From an uncultured Bacteroidales bacterium (GTDB lineage: Bacteria; Bacteroidota; Bacteroidia; Bacteroidales; Paludibacteraceae): a stretch of 10,427 nucleotides of DNA. This document shows, piece after piece, positions 1 to 5,557 of the stretch. The stretch spans positions 1 through 10,427 of the forward strand of contig CALEPS010000042.1 of assembly GCA_937910305.1 (NCBI GenBank), read 5' to 3'. The notes below the pieces were generated by a model, which was not told the origin of the DNA, did no database searches, and was given only the letters and a program-made list of their open reading frames with translations. How positions within the stretch are numbered: position 1 is the first letter of the stretch; every line of letters starts with the position of its first letter. A program made the translations under genes and the position numbers.

Positions 1-131
1 CAACGACTATCCCATATCTGCTGAAGATATTGGCTGAACTCCTGCAAATCAGGCAAGAGTGGAGTAGTTACTAAAATAGGGTTGTTTCCTTGCATAAAAA
101 ACGCGGATTTCTTTTCTTGCTTATCCGCCAT
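1..131 (-). CDS. DegT/DnrJ/EryC1/StrS-type PLP aminotransferase, N-terminal 43 residues (partial, runs off left edge)
   Basis: Only the first 43 residues are present; the gene continues off the left edge. The reading MADKQEKKSAFF then MQGNNPILVTTPLLPDLQEF and a segment ending in IWDSR matches the usual opening of this family (P-x-I-x-V-T-x-P-x-L-P-D-L ... I-W-x-S-x-W-[IL]-T-N). Known for the family: PLP-dependent sugar aminotransferases or dehydratases acting on nucleotide sugars for capsule, O-antigen or glycan synthesis, in the cytoplasm. The catalytic lysine lies outside the window, so the activity cannot be confirmed. Start: ATG at 129-131 is the first in-frame ATG. A second Met codon at 93-95, just before the conserved QGNNPI, is an equally plausible start, and neither has a strong ribosome site. 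A promoter at 400-430 and a ~260-nt folded leader precede it. Recognition rests on a short stretch, so the family call is good but the substrate is unknown. Confidence 0.75.
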   Translation of the reverse strand, partial: MADKQEKKSAFFMQGNNPILVTTPLLPDLQEFSQYLQQIWDSR

Positions 132-393
132 TTGAGGTCGTAGGAAAAACCTTTAGTCTCGAATAAGCAATGCAGAAACCCACGCTGTGTATATACGCAC
201 ATGCACATACCATAAAACATGATATGCACGGGTATAGATACACCCATGGGCATCTACCACTACTTGTTTTCGAAGACCTATTGTTGAAATTTCCTACGTT
301 CCAAATGGTCAAAAACAAGCGTTAGTAAACGCCATTAAATATGTCTGCAATCCCACCCTTGTGTATCTTATGCAGACACCCAAGCGTGAATTT
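132..393 (-). ncRNA. Long structured 5' leader upstream of the aminotransferase gene
   Basis: No convincing gene lies here. The transcript expected from the promoter at 400-430 would carry about 260 nt before the aminotransferase start. Inverted repeats visible by eye: TGTCTGCA/TGCAGACA (342-349 with 371-378, 8 bp perfect); GCGTT/AACGC around a 4-nt loop (319-332); a long stem CTTGTTTT/AAAACAAG (263-270 with 312-319) extended inward by GACC/GGTC (275-278 with 307-310); and an imperfect long hairpin within about 190-240 (GCATATCAT against ATGGTATGTGC). Together they look like a folded leader RNA rather than random spacer. It may be a regulatory leader for a surface-glycan gene. I cannot name an Rfam family. 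Two short open frames here overlap the start of the aminotransferase in another frame and are probably incidental. Confidence 0.45.
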
Positions 394-399
394 GCGGTG

Positions 400-430
400 C
401 AAAGTTACAACAAATTTTTTATATATGCAA
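400..430 (-). promoter_or_regulatory. Bacteroidetes-type promoter for the aminotransferase gene
   Basis: On the minus strand the -7 element reads TAACTTTG (plus 400-407). It is preceded after exactly 20 bases by TTG (plus 428-430), matching the Bacteroidetes consensus TTTG/TTG-N19-21-TAnnTTTG. Directly downstream there is a small inverted repeat TTTGC-GGT-GCAAA (391-403). The TTG lies inside the palindrome TATGCAA-GAA-TTGCATA (424-440). Transcription would run leftward from about 393. Confidence 0.65.
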
Positions 431-478
431 GAATTGCATAAAAAAATATGAAAAAGCGCGCGCGCGATTTTGTATGTC
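421..478 (+). repeat. 58-bp direct repeat, copy 1 (left flank of the DUF1016/AlbA_2 unit)
   Basis: This matches 3195-3252 in the same orientation without gaps. The first 35 bases are identical and 5 of the remaining 23 differ. It contains the palindrome TATGCAA-GAA-TTGCATA (424-440), an A-rich run and an alternating GC tract (456-466). The right part (463-482) also resembles 1899-1918. It lies between the stop of the AlbA_2 gene and the aminotransferase promoter and supplies that promoter's -33 element. Confidence 0.8.
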
Positions 479-490
479 GGTCTTGTCCTG

Positions 491-1864
491 TTATTTTTCA
501 ATTATCTCCCAGTGACCACCAAAATCACCTCCTATTCTTCTAATACGAACTTCTTTTAGTTTGTCAATGTGCTTTTGTATTGCAGAAGGAGATATTCCGA
601 GAACCTTACTTAATTCATCTCGTGTTATATAAGGATTAGTCTTTATTAATTCATATACACGTTCTCTCGTCTGACCACCAGCCTGACTACCTGTCTGACC
701 ACCAGTCTGACTACCTGTCTGACCACCAGTCTGACCACTGACCGACAGTTTTACGAATACGGTTCGTTCAATAGTCACTCGTACACCGCCGCAAAAATTC
801 TCGACCTTGGGCATAGGGATTCCGTCAGCCTCAAAACCGTCACGGATCTTCTGGAAACCTCGTCCCCAAGTGTCGATAAAACCGGCTTTGAAGAAGACAT
901 TAGCAATCTTATGATTGCGCGGTTTGGATGAGTGGCGGGCAAAAAGAGTCTCTTGAGTATAACCCTCCGGCAATTCTCCTTCGTTCCAAATCTCAATACT
1001 GCTGTCATAAACATGCATCTGGATGTCCGGCCCTGTATAATCCTTATGCGCGATGGCATTATAAAGAATCTCTCGTAAAGCCTCTTTGGGCAGTTCCAGT
1101 TTTTCGTATCGCTGCATTCCTTCGAAACGAACCGGAGAAATCAGATATTTGGCTTTGAGCACATCCATCACGCGCTCAGCCATTTGCAGGATATTGCCCT
1201 CAATTACATCTTGAAACCTCAGATCCGCTTCATCAATACCAAAACGGCCAATCTTGAAGACAGCACTCGGATAATAGCGTTGAGGGTTCTTGCCGAAAAG
1301 CAGAACAGCCGCATTGGTCAGTCCTCCGTTGTCGTCAACCAAGCCCAGGCTCGTTAACACTTCTTCCGTTGACGCTTTGCGGAGGTCTTCGGGAACACGC
1401 TCGGCTTCTATTCCTTTGCGGATAAAGTAATCAACCGCTTCACGGTCAAGGTCGTTGAGTGTTGCACGGTCGTTAATAACCTCATCCCACGAGCGCCCCA
1501 TCTTCCGGAGAACAAAGTTTTGCAGAGCTGCACCATTCAGTTCCTGCAATGTGCTGCCGGAACGGAAATAGTACTTTCCCTTGTAGCTGATGGGCACATC
1601 GCTCGGTGCCACGTCGATTTCTATATAATCCTTTCCGTCTTTATCAAGAACATTCACTTCCGCTACAATGCCCAAGAAAGAAACGACTTTGTTCGGTATA
1701 TCTTCAGACAACTTGTGAGCATTCTCCACACCGCACACTTCGCCTCTGTCGTCAATGCCTATATAGAGTTGACCTCCTTGCGCATTGGCAAAGCCGCATA
1801 GCCACTTGACATACTCATCACGCCAAGACTCTTTGTATTCAATGTTTTGGTTCTCGTTATTCAT
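491..1864 (-). CDS. AlbA_2 (Schlafen AlbA-like) / ATPase-fold protein with winged helix, often annotated RecG-like
   Basis: A 457-residue protein. Residues ~8-110 form the AlbA_2 domain (opening IEYKES, core ANAQGGQLYIGIDDRG at 27-42). Residues ~250-370 resemble the HATPase_c_4 C-terminal domain of this family, with LREILYNAIAHKDY at 263-276 and DTWGRGFQKI at 331-340. A low-complexity Q-T-G-G/S linker spans 377-399, and residues ~401-457 form a winged-helix DNA-binding domain (helices around TRDELSKVLGIS and PSAIQKHIDKLKE). Members are commonly misnamed RecG or transcriptional regulators; the helicase motifs are absent. The role is probably a DNA- or nucleic-acid-binding regulator or defence accessory (inference). 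The start ATG at 1862-1864 follows an AG-rich stretch. It lies 63 bp behind the nuclease gene on the same strand with no visible promoter between them, so the two are probably cotranscribed. Length is normal and the frame intact. Confidence 0.85.
   Translation of the reverse strand: MNNENQNIEYKESWRDEYVKWLCGFANAQGGQLYIGIDDRGEVCGVENAHKLSEDIPNKVVSFLGIVAEVNVLDKDGKDYIEIDVAPSDVPISYKGKYYFRSGSTLQELNGAALQNFVLRKMGRSWDEVINDRATLNDLDREAVDYFIRKGIEAERVPEDLRKASTEEVLTSLGLVDDNGGLTNAAVLLFGKNPQRYYPSAVFKIGRFGIDEADLRFQDVIEGNILQMAERVMDVLKAKYLISPVRFEGMQRYEKLELPKEALREILYNAIAHKDYTGPDIQMHVYDSSIEIWNEGELPEGYTQETLFARHSSKPRNHKIANVFFKAGFIDTWGRGFQKIRDGFEADGIPMPKVENFCGGVRVTIERTVFVKLSVSGQTGGQTGSQTGGQTGSQAGGQTRERVYELIKTNPYITRDELSKVLGISPSAIQKHIDKLKEVRIRRIGGDFGGHWEIIEK
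671..742 (-). repeat. In-frame tandem repeat encoding the Q-T-G-G/S linker
   Basis: Three 24-bp units (671-694, 695-718, 719-742), each made of two related 12-bp half-units, encode alternating QTGG and QTGS in the preceding gene. Units 1 and 2 differ at one base; unit 3 diverges in its second half. Because the half-unit is 12 bp, gain or loss changes linker length without breaking the frame. It joins the ATPase-like domain to the winged helix. Confidence 0.85.
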
Positions 1865-1898
1865 TATAGTAGTTTTCTTTTCTTTCTGGTTATCTATT

Positions 1899-1918
1899 CG
1901 CGATATTGTATGTCGGTC
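1899..1918 (+). repeat. 20-bp partial copy of the flanking repeat between the two cassette genes
   Basis: This stretch differs from 463-482 at a single base (A for T) and shares the core TTGTATGTCGGTC. It sits in the 63-bp spacer between the nuclease and AlbA_2 genes, so the AlbA_2 gene has this short motif on both sides in the same orientation. It may be a remnant of stepwise assembly of the locus or a shared 3'-end signal. Confidence 0.55.
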
Positions 1919-1927
1919 ATCTCCCGC

Positions 1928-2980
1928 TCATCGGTCGGTGGATAATTCTTTGGCGGCTGCTAAGGATTTTTGTAATTGGCGCAGAAGAACCTCTTTGGAT
2001 GGCAGTTCGGTCAGATATTGCGCTACCCGGATGCCCGACTTATCCAATTGAAGCAAGTTTATCTGTTCCTCGCTTCCTTCCGTACACAATAGTAATCCAA
2101 GCGGTGACTCTTCACCCGGTTGCATCTCATTCTGCTCCAACCAACGCAGATACAACTCCATTTGACCCTTGTACTGCGCTTTGAAACGACCGAGTTTGAG
2201 GTCTATAGCTATCAAACGATGCAACTTGCGGTGATAGAACAGCAGATCCAAATAAAAGTCCTCGCCGTCAATGATCATTCGTTTCTGGCGCTCCACAAAC
2301 GTAAAGCCGTTGCCTAATTCCATGATAAACTGCTCTAAATGCGCGACCAGACTGTCTTCCAGCGATCTCTCCGAGTACATGCCTTTGAGACCTGTAAACT
2401 CCAAGAAATAAGGGCTCTTGAACACCAAATCCGGAGACAGAGTCTCGTTATCACGCAAATCTGCCAGTTCCTGCTTGATCAGTTCCTCCGGTTTTGTAGC
2501 AATCGCTGTGCGTTCATACAACATGCCATCAATTTTGGCTTGGAGCGTTCTTACACTCCACATCTCATTAGCTGCCATAGTAAGATAGAACTCTCGTTGG
2601 AGTTCATCTTTTATCGGCATAACTATCAGAAAATGAGACCATGACAATTTTGACAACAGTGTTGACACAATTTGAAAATCGGGAAATTGGAGGGCAAATT
2701 GCATCATTCGACGGATGGTTCTCTCTTCAAATCCCTTCGTTCCGTACTCTTCTTGTAATTGTGTCGATAGCGTCGACACAATTTGCTTGCCATACTCAGC
2801 ACGCTCGTTATTTAGCACATCGCGATTGATGCGGTCACCGATATGCCAATACATCGCCGTCAACTCATAATTGGCTGTAGCTGCTACGTGTGAACGCGCG
2901 GAATCGATTATCTTCCGCAAGTCACCGAGAAGTTCCGCAGAAACTATTTCGGTCGGATTGATTTTCTCTATATCTGCCAT
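1928..2980 (-). CDS. PD-(D/E)XK nuclease domain protein, DUF1016/YhcG family
   Basis: A 350-residue protein, the usual length of the family. Residues ~15-160 form the DUF1016 N-terminal helical domain, with the typical LSWSHFLIVMPIKDE...REFY segment at 112-132. Residues ~175-330 form the nuclease-like domain: FYLDLLFYHRKL carries the first acidic residue (D245), and IAIDLKLGRF gives the D-x-K pair (D260, K262), followed by the family-typical YKGQMELYL. Known: YhcG-type proteins are cytoplasmic, widespread, often near restriction-modification genes, and assigned to the PD-(D/E)XK superfamily; their substrate is not established. All three core residues are present, so it may be active. The start ATG at 2978-2980 lies ~190 nt downstream of a strong promoter. 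It is first in a probable two-gene operon with the AlbA_2 protein, bracketed by direct repeats, which suggests a transferable accessory or defence unit (inference). Confidence 0.9.
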   Translation of the reverse strand: MADIEKINPTEIVSAELLGDLRKIIDSARSHVAATANYELTAMYWHIGDRINRDVLNNERAEYGKQIVSTLSTQLQEEYGTKGFEERTIRRMMQFALQFPDFQIVSTLLSKLSWSHFLIVMPIKDELQREFYLTMAANEMWSVRTLQAKIDGMLYERTAIATKPEELIKQELADLRDNETLSPDLVFKSPYFLEFTGLKGMYSERSLEDSLVAHLEQFIMELGNGFTFVERQKRMIIDGEDFYLDLLFYHRKLHRLIAIDLKLGRFKAQYKGQMELYLRWLEQNEMQPGEESPLGLLLCTEGSEEQINLLQLDKSGIRVAQYLTELPSKEVLLRQLQKSLAAAKELSTDR

Positions 2981-3167
2981 ATATCTTTACTTTTTCTATT
3001 TGCGATTTTGTGCCCTGCACGCAAAAATCCGATTGCAAAGATACTGCGCTTGCTTTACGGCTCAGTACGATTCCCGATACATCGGTCATATGAACTTTCG
3101 CCGTAAGCTACGCTTTCCCCACCGGATGCACTCCGTTAGCGTCCGTTGGGGACCCTGTAGTACTTTG
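2981..3167 (-). ncRNA. Structured 5' leader of the nuclease/AlbA_2 operon
   Basis: No gene is visible here. The leader transcribed from the promoter at 3174-3204 would be ~185 nt and could form several stems. One is CCCCAACGGA with TCCGGTGGGG (3117-3126 with 3142-3151, one mismatch). Another is GCTTACGGC with GCCGTAAAGC (3052-3061 with 3100-3108, one bulge), which encloses the small hairpin CCGA-TGTA-TCGG (3074-3085). A second TATCTTTG box lies at 3035-3042 on the minus strand without a matching TTG 19-21 bases upstream. The 14-mer at 3034-3047 recurs inverted at 3261-3274. Confidence 0.4.
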
Positions 3168-3173
3168 CGGGTG

Positions 3174-3204
3174 CAAAGGTACTACTTTTTTCGGATATAT
3201 GCAA
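3174..3204 (-). promoter_or_regulatory. Bacteroidetes-type promoter for the nuclease/AlbA_2 operon, within an inverted repeat
   Basis: On the minus strand TTG (plus 3202-3204), exactly 20 bases, then TACCTTTG (plus 3174-3181): a full consensus match. The -7 element is itself one arm of an inverted repeat, GTAGTACCTTTGC/GCAAAGTACTAC (3157-3168 with 3173-3185, loop of 4, one bulge), which could be an operator or fold at the 5' end of the RNA. The TTG lies in the same 35-bp identical block as the -33 element of the aminotransferase promoter. Confidence 0.7.
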
Positions 3205-3252
3205 GAATTGCATAAAAAAATATGAAAAAACGCGCGTGCGCTTGCGTATGTC
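3195..3252 (+). repeat. 58-bp direct repeat, copy 2 (right flank of the DUF1016/AlbA_2 unit)
   Basis: Direct repeat of 421-478, with 53 of 58 positions identical and no gaps. It includes the palindrome TATGCAA-GAA-TTGCATA (3198-3214) and an alternating purine/pyrimidine stretch (3230-3241). It supplies the -33 element of the leftward promoter at 3174-3204, and its right end overlaps the -33 element of the rightward promoter at 3242-3272. Confidence 0.8.
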
Positions 3253-3272
3253 AAAAAAAAGCAGTATCTTTG
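3242..3272 (+). promoter_or_regulatory. Bacteroidetes-type promoter for the rightward operon
   Basis: CTTG ends at 3244, then 20 bases, then TATCTTTG at 3265-3272: a full match to TTG-N20-TAnnTTTG. It points to the genes starting at 3416 and is divergent from the promoter at 3174-3204. The predicted leader is about 135 nt. Confidence 0.7.
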
Positions 3273-3279
3273 CAGCCGA

Positions 3280-3415
3280 TTTTGAAAATTGAAAATTGAA
3301 AATTGAAAGGTGAAAGGGCCGTCAGCCTGACGGCTGTTGAGTGCCTTCGGCGGTTAAACAGCGAAGCACTACACAAAGTTGAAAGGTGAAAGGTGAAAAT
3401 TGAAAATTAAAAGAT
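3280..3415 (+). other. Leader with low-complexity repeats and two hairpins upstream of the 3416 gene
   Basis: A-rich heptad-like repeats of the GAAAATT and GAAAGGT type occur on both sides (about 3283-3317 and 3379-3410). Between them are a perfect 7-bp hairpin GCCGTCA-GCC-TGACGGC (3318-3334) and a stem of 9 pairs with one bulged C, AGTGCCTTCG with CGAAGCACT (3340-3349 with 3362-3370). The block with hairpins looks like a small insert within the repeat tract. Such tracts are a habit of Bacteroidales spacers. No start-proximal Shine-Dalgarno is obvious. Confidence 0.5.
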
Positions 3416-3799
3416 ATGACAACTGCAGGAAAAGCAATTACATGGAGTTCGGTGATCGCAGTCATTGCGCTCGCGGGATTTATCTTCTTCAAGTTCTGCT
3501 TCGTCTATAGCGAAGGCGTGAACGAGGGAGATATCAATTATTTCCAGAAAGAGGGATTCGTATTCAAGACCTACGAAGGCAAGATGATCCAGACAGGCCT
3601 GAAAAACACCAAAGTGCAAGGTTCGGTCCAGTCGAACGAGTTCAAGTTCTCCGTGGTGGATGAACGCGTAGCCCAAAAGCTGAACGAAGGCGCCAACACC
3701 GGCGTCAAGCTGCACTGGAAACGCTATCTGGGCACGCTGCCCTGGCGCGGCAACAGCCAGTTTATCGTAGATAGCGTGTATGTTGCTCCGCAACGTTAA
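3416..3799 (+). CDS. Small membrane-anchored protein of unknown function (Bacteroidetes-conserved type)
   Basis: A 127-residue protein with one N-terminal hydrophobic segment at ~8-30 (ITWSSVIAVIALAGFIFFKF), then a soluble domain with motifs GDINYFQKEGFVFKTYEGKM and LHWKRYLGTLPWRGNSQFIV and an ending in VDSVYV. From memory, relatives in Bacteroides and related genera carry the same KTYEGK and LPWRGNS patterns and are sometimes mislabelled 6-phosphogluconate dehydrogenase; nothing here supports that enzyme. Topology is probably N-in with the domain in the periplasm. It is first in the rightward operon, 36 bp before the acyl-CoA ligase gene. Function is unknown. Confidence 0.8.
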   Translation: MTTAGKAITWSSVIAVIALAGFIFFKFCFVYSEGVNEGDINYFQKEGFVFKTYEGKMIQTGLKNTKVQGSVQSNEFKFSVVDERVAQKLNEGANTGVKLHWKRYLGTLPWRGNSQFIVDSVYVAPQR

Positions 3800-3835
3800 A
3801 TGACCAAATGGTAAATGAGCAAATCGTAAATCGTA

Positions 3836-5512
3836 ATGATGACAGAAGAGAAATATAATTTCGTCAAGATGTACGAGCGTTCGTTCCGTGAGAACTGGGA
3901 CGCGGAAGCCTTGACGGACTACGGTACAGATGTGACGCTGACCTACGGCCAGTTGGCAATCAATATCGAGAAACTGCATATCCTCTTCAAGGAATGCGGT
4001 ATCAAGAAAAACGATAAGATAGCCGTGATGGGTAAGAACAACAGCAACTGGATAGCCGTCTATCTGGCTACCGTGACCTACGGCGCCATCATCGTGCCGA
4101 TATTGCAGGATTTCCGCGCCAACGATGCTATCCATATCATCAACCATTCGGAGAGCAAGCTCCTCTTTATCAGCGATATCAACTGGGAAGGCATCGACCT
4201 GGACCAGATCCCCAAAGTGCTGGCTTCCATCAGTCTGAACGACTGGCATCCTATCTCCCTGGCGCTGGATCCCAAGAAGATCAACTACGAAGCTATCGCC
4301 CGTAAGTTCAAGGAGAAACATCCGGACGGCTATTGGGCGAAAGACGTGCATTTCGACGAACGCCCGAACAGCGAGATAGGCAGCATCAACTACACCTCCG
4401 GTACCACCGGTTTCAGCAAAGGCGTCATCATGCCTCTGAACGGTCTCGCGGGCAATGTGCGTTACGGTCTGGAGAGCGGTATCGCTTTCAAGGGATCGCG
4501 TTTTGTGACCTTCCTGCCGCTGGCGCATGCTTACGGCTGCGCATTCGATTTCCTCTCGTGTCTTGCCGCCGGCGGCCACTCCTGGCTCATCGGCAGAACG
4601 CCCAGCCCGAAGATACTGCTCAAGGCGTTTGAGGAAGTCAAGCCGACCGTCATCCTGTCCGTTCCGCTGATATTGGAGAAGATATACAAGAAGATGATCG
4701 TGCCCCAGATCCAGAAACCGCCCGTAAGCTGGGTGCTCAAAGTGCCGTTCCTGGACGAAGTGGTATGTTCCAAGATACGCGAACAGCTGGTTCAGGCTTT
4801 CGGCGGCGAGTTCAGCCAGATGATCATCGGCGGCGCGCCCCTCAACCCCGAGGTGGAAGCCTTCCTGCATAGGATCAAGTTCCCTGTATCGGTGGGATAC
4901 GGCATGACCGAATGTGCGCCGCTCATCTGCTACACCCCGATCAACGAGGGACCGCGGATGTATTCCTGCGGCAAACCCCTTGCAGGAATCATGGAGGTGA
5001 AGATCCTCGACCCCAACAGCGAGGGAATAGGCGAGGTGGTAGTCCGCGGCGAGAACACCATGGCGGGATACTACAAGAACCCCCAGGCAACCAAAGAGGC
5101 CTTCACCAAGGACGGATGGCTCCGTACCGGCGACCTGGGTACGCTGGACAGCGACGGATTCCTCTATATCAAAGGCAGATGCAAGACCATGCTGCTCGGA
5201 CCTTCCGGACAGAACATATACCCGGAGGAGATAGAAGCGAAGATCAACAACATGCCTTACGTGCTCGAATCGCTCGTCCTGCAACAGGAAGACAACCGTC
5301 TGGTGGCGCTCGTCTGCCCGGACTACAACGAGGTGGACGCCAGCGGACTGACACGCGAACAACTGGACGAAGCCATGGAGGAGGCACGCAAGCAGGTCAA
5401 TTCCGAACTTGCGGCATACGAGCAGATAGCTATCGTGAAACTCTATCCGCATGAGTTCGAGAAGACCCCGAAGAAATCCATCAAACGGTTCCTTTACACG
5501 GTGAACAGTTGA
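3836..5512 (+). CDS. Long-chain fatty-acid--CoA ligase / AMP-binding (adenylate-forming) enzyme
   Basis: A 558-residue member of the ANL superfamily. Motifs in order: phosphate-binding loop YTSGTTGFSKGV (186-197); HAYG (231-234); GGAP (~322-325); GYGMTE (354-359), which binds adenine; TGDLG (431-435), whose Asp contacts the ribose; hinge IKGR (445-448); and near the C-terminus TPKKSIKRF (544-552) with the catalytic lysine region. All expected core motifs are present and the length is usual for bacterial FadD-like ligases. Reaction: carboxylate + ATP + CoA to acyl-CoA + AMP + PPi, in the cytosol or at the inner membrane face; the chain length of the substrate cannot be read. Two adjacent ATG codons (3836 and 3839) could start it, with no strong ribosome site. 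It is followed after 45 bp by coaX, a gene for the synthesis of its cosubstrate. Confidence 0.92.
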   Translation: MMTEEKYNFVKMYERSFRENWDAEALTDYGTDVTLTYGQLAINIEKLHILFKECGIKKNDKIAVMGKNNSNWIAVYLATVTYGAIIVPILQDFRANDAIHIINHSESKLLFISDINWEGIDLDQIPKVLASISLNDWHPISLALDPKKINYEAIARKFKEKHPDGYWAKDVHFDERPNSEIGSINYTSGTTGFSKGVIMPLNGLAGNVRYGLESGIAFKGSRFVTFLPLAHAYGCAFDFLSCLAAGGHSWLIGRTPSPKILLKAFEEVKPTVILSVPLILEKIYKKMIVPQIQKPPVSWVLKVPFLDEVVCSKIREQLVQAFGGEFSQMIIGGAPLNPEVEAFLHRIKFPVSVGYGMTECAPLICYTPINEGPRMYSCGKPLAGIMEVKILDPNSEGIGEVVVRGENTMAGYYKNPQATKEAFTKDGWLRTGDLGTLDSDGFLYIKGRCKTMLLGPSGQNIYPEEIEAKINNMPYVLESLVLQQEDNRLVALVCPDYNEVDASGLTREQLDEAMEEARKQVNSELAAYEQIAIVKLYPHEFEKTPKKSIKRFLYTVNS

Positions 5513-5552
5513 GAATTGAGAATTGAGAATTGAGAATTTTGAATTTTGAATT
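5511..5552 (+). repeat. Heptamer tandem repeat between the ligase gene and coaX
   Basis: Six 7-bp units fill the 45-bp spacer: GAGAATT four times (5511-5538), then TTGAATT twice (5539-5552). The first unit overlaps the TGA stop of the ligase gene. Copy number changes here would alter the spacing ahead of the GTG start of coaX. The same style of repeat occurs at 3283-3410, which suggests a spacer habit of this genome. Confidence 0.85.
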
Positions 5553-5557
5553 GAAAG

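Noticed and set aside
71..318. Two small minus-strand open frames (60 and 65 residues) in the leader
   Set aside because: One overlaps the aminotransferase start in another frame, and neither has a ribosome site or a recognisable domain. The region folds into stems and is better read as leader RNA, although similar short translations may recur in related genomes.
491..1864. ATP-dependent helicase RecG
   Set aside because: The common database label; there are no Walker A/B or helicase motifs, and the domain order is AlbA_2, ATPase-like fold, winged helix.
3035..3042. A second leftward promoter at the inner TATCTTTG box
   Set aside because: No TTG lies 19-21 bases upstream on the minus strand, whereas the box at 3174-3181 has a perfect partner. 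It is noted only as part of the inverted 14-mer.
3242..3300. tRNA or small RNA gene between the divergent promoters
   Set aside because: No cloverleaf or known RNA signature could be recognised; promoter elements explain the conserved bases.
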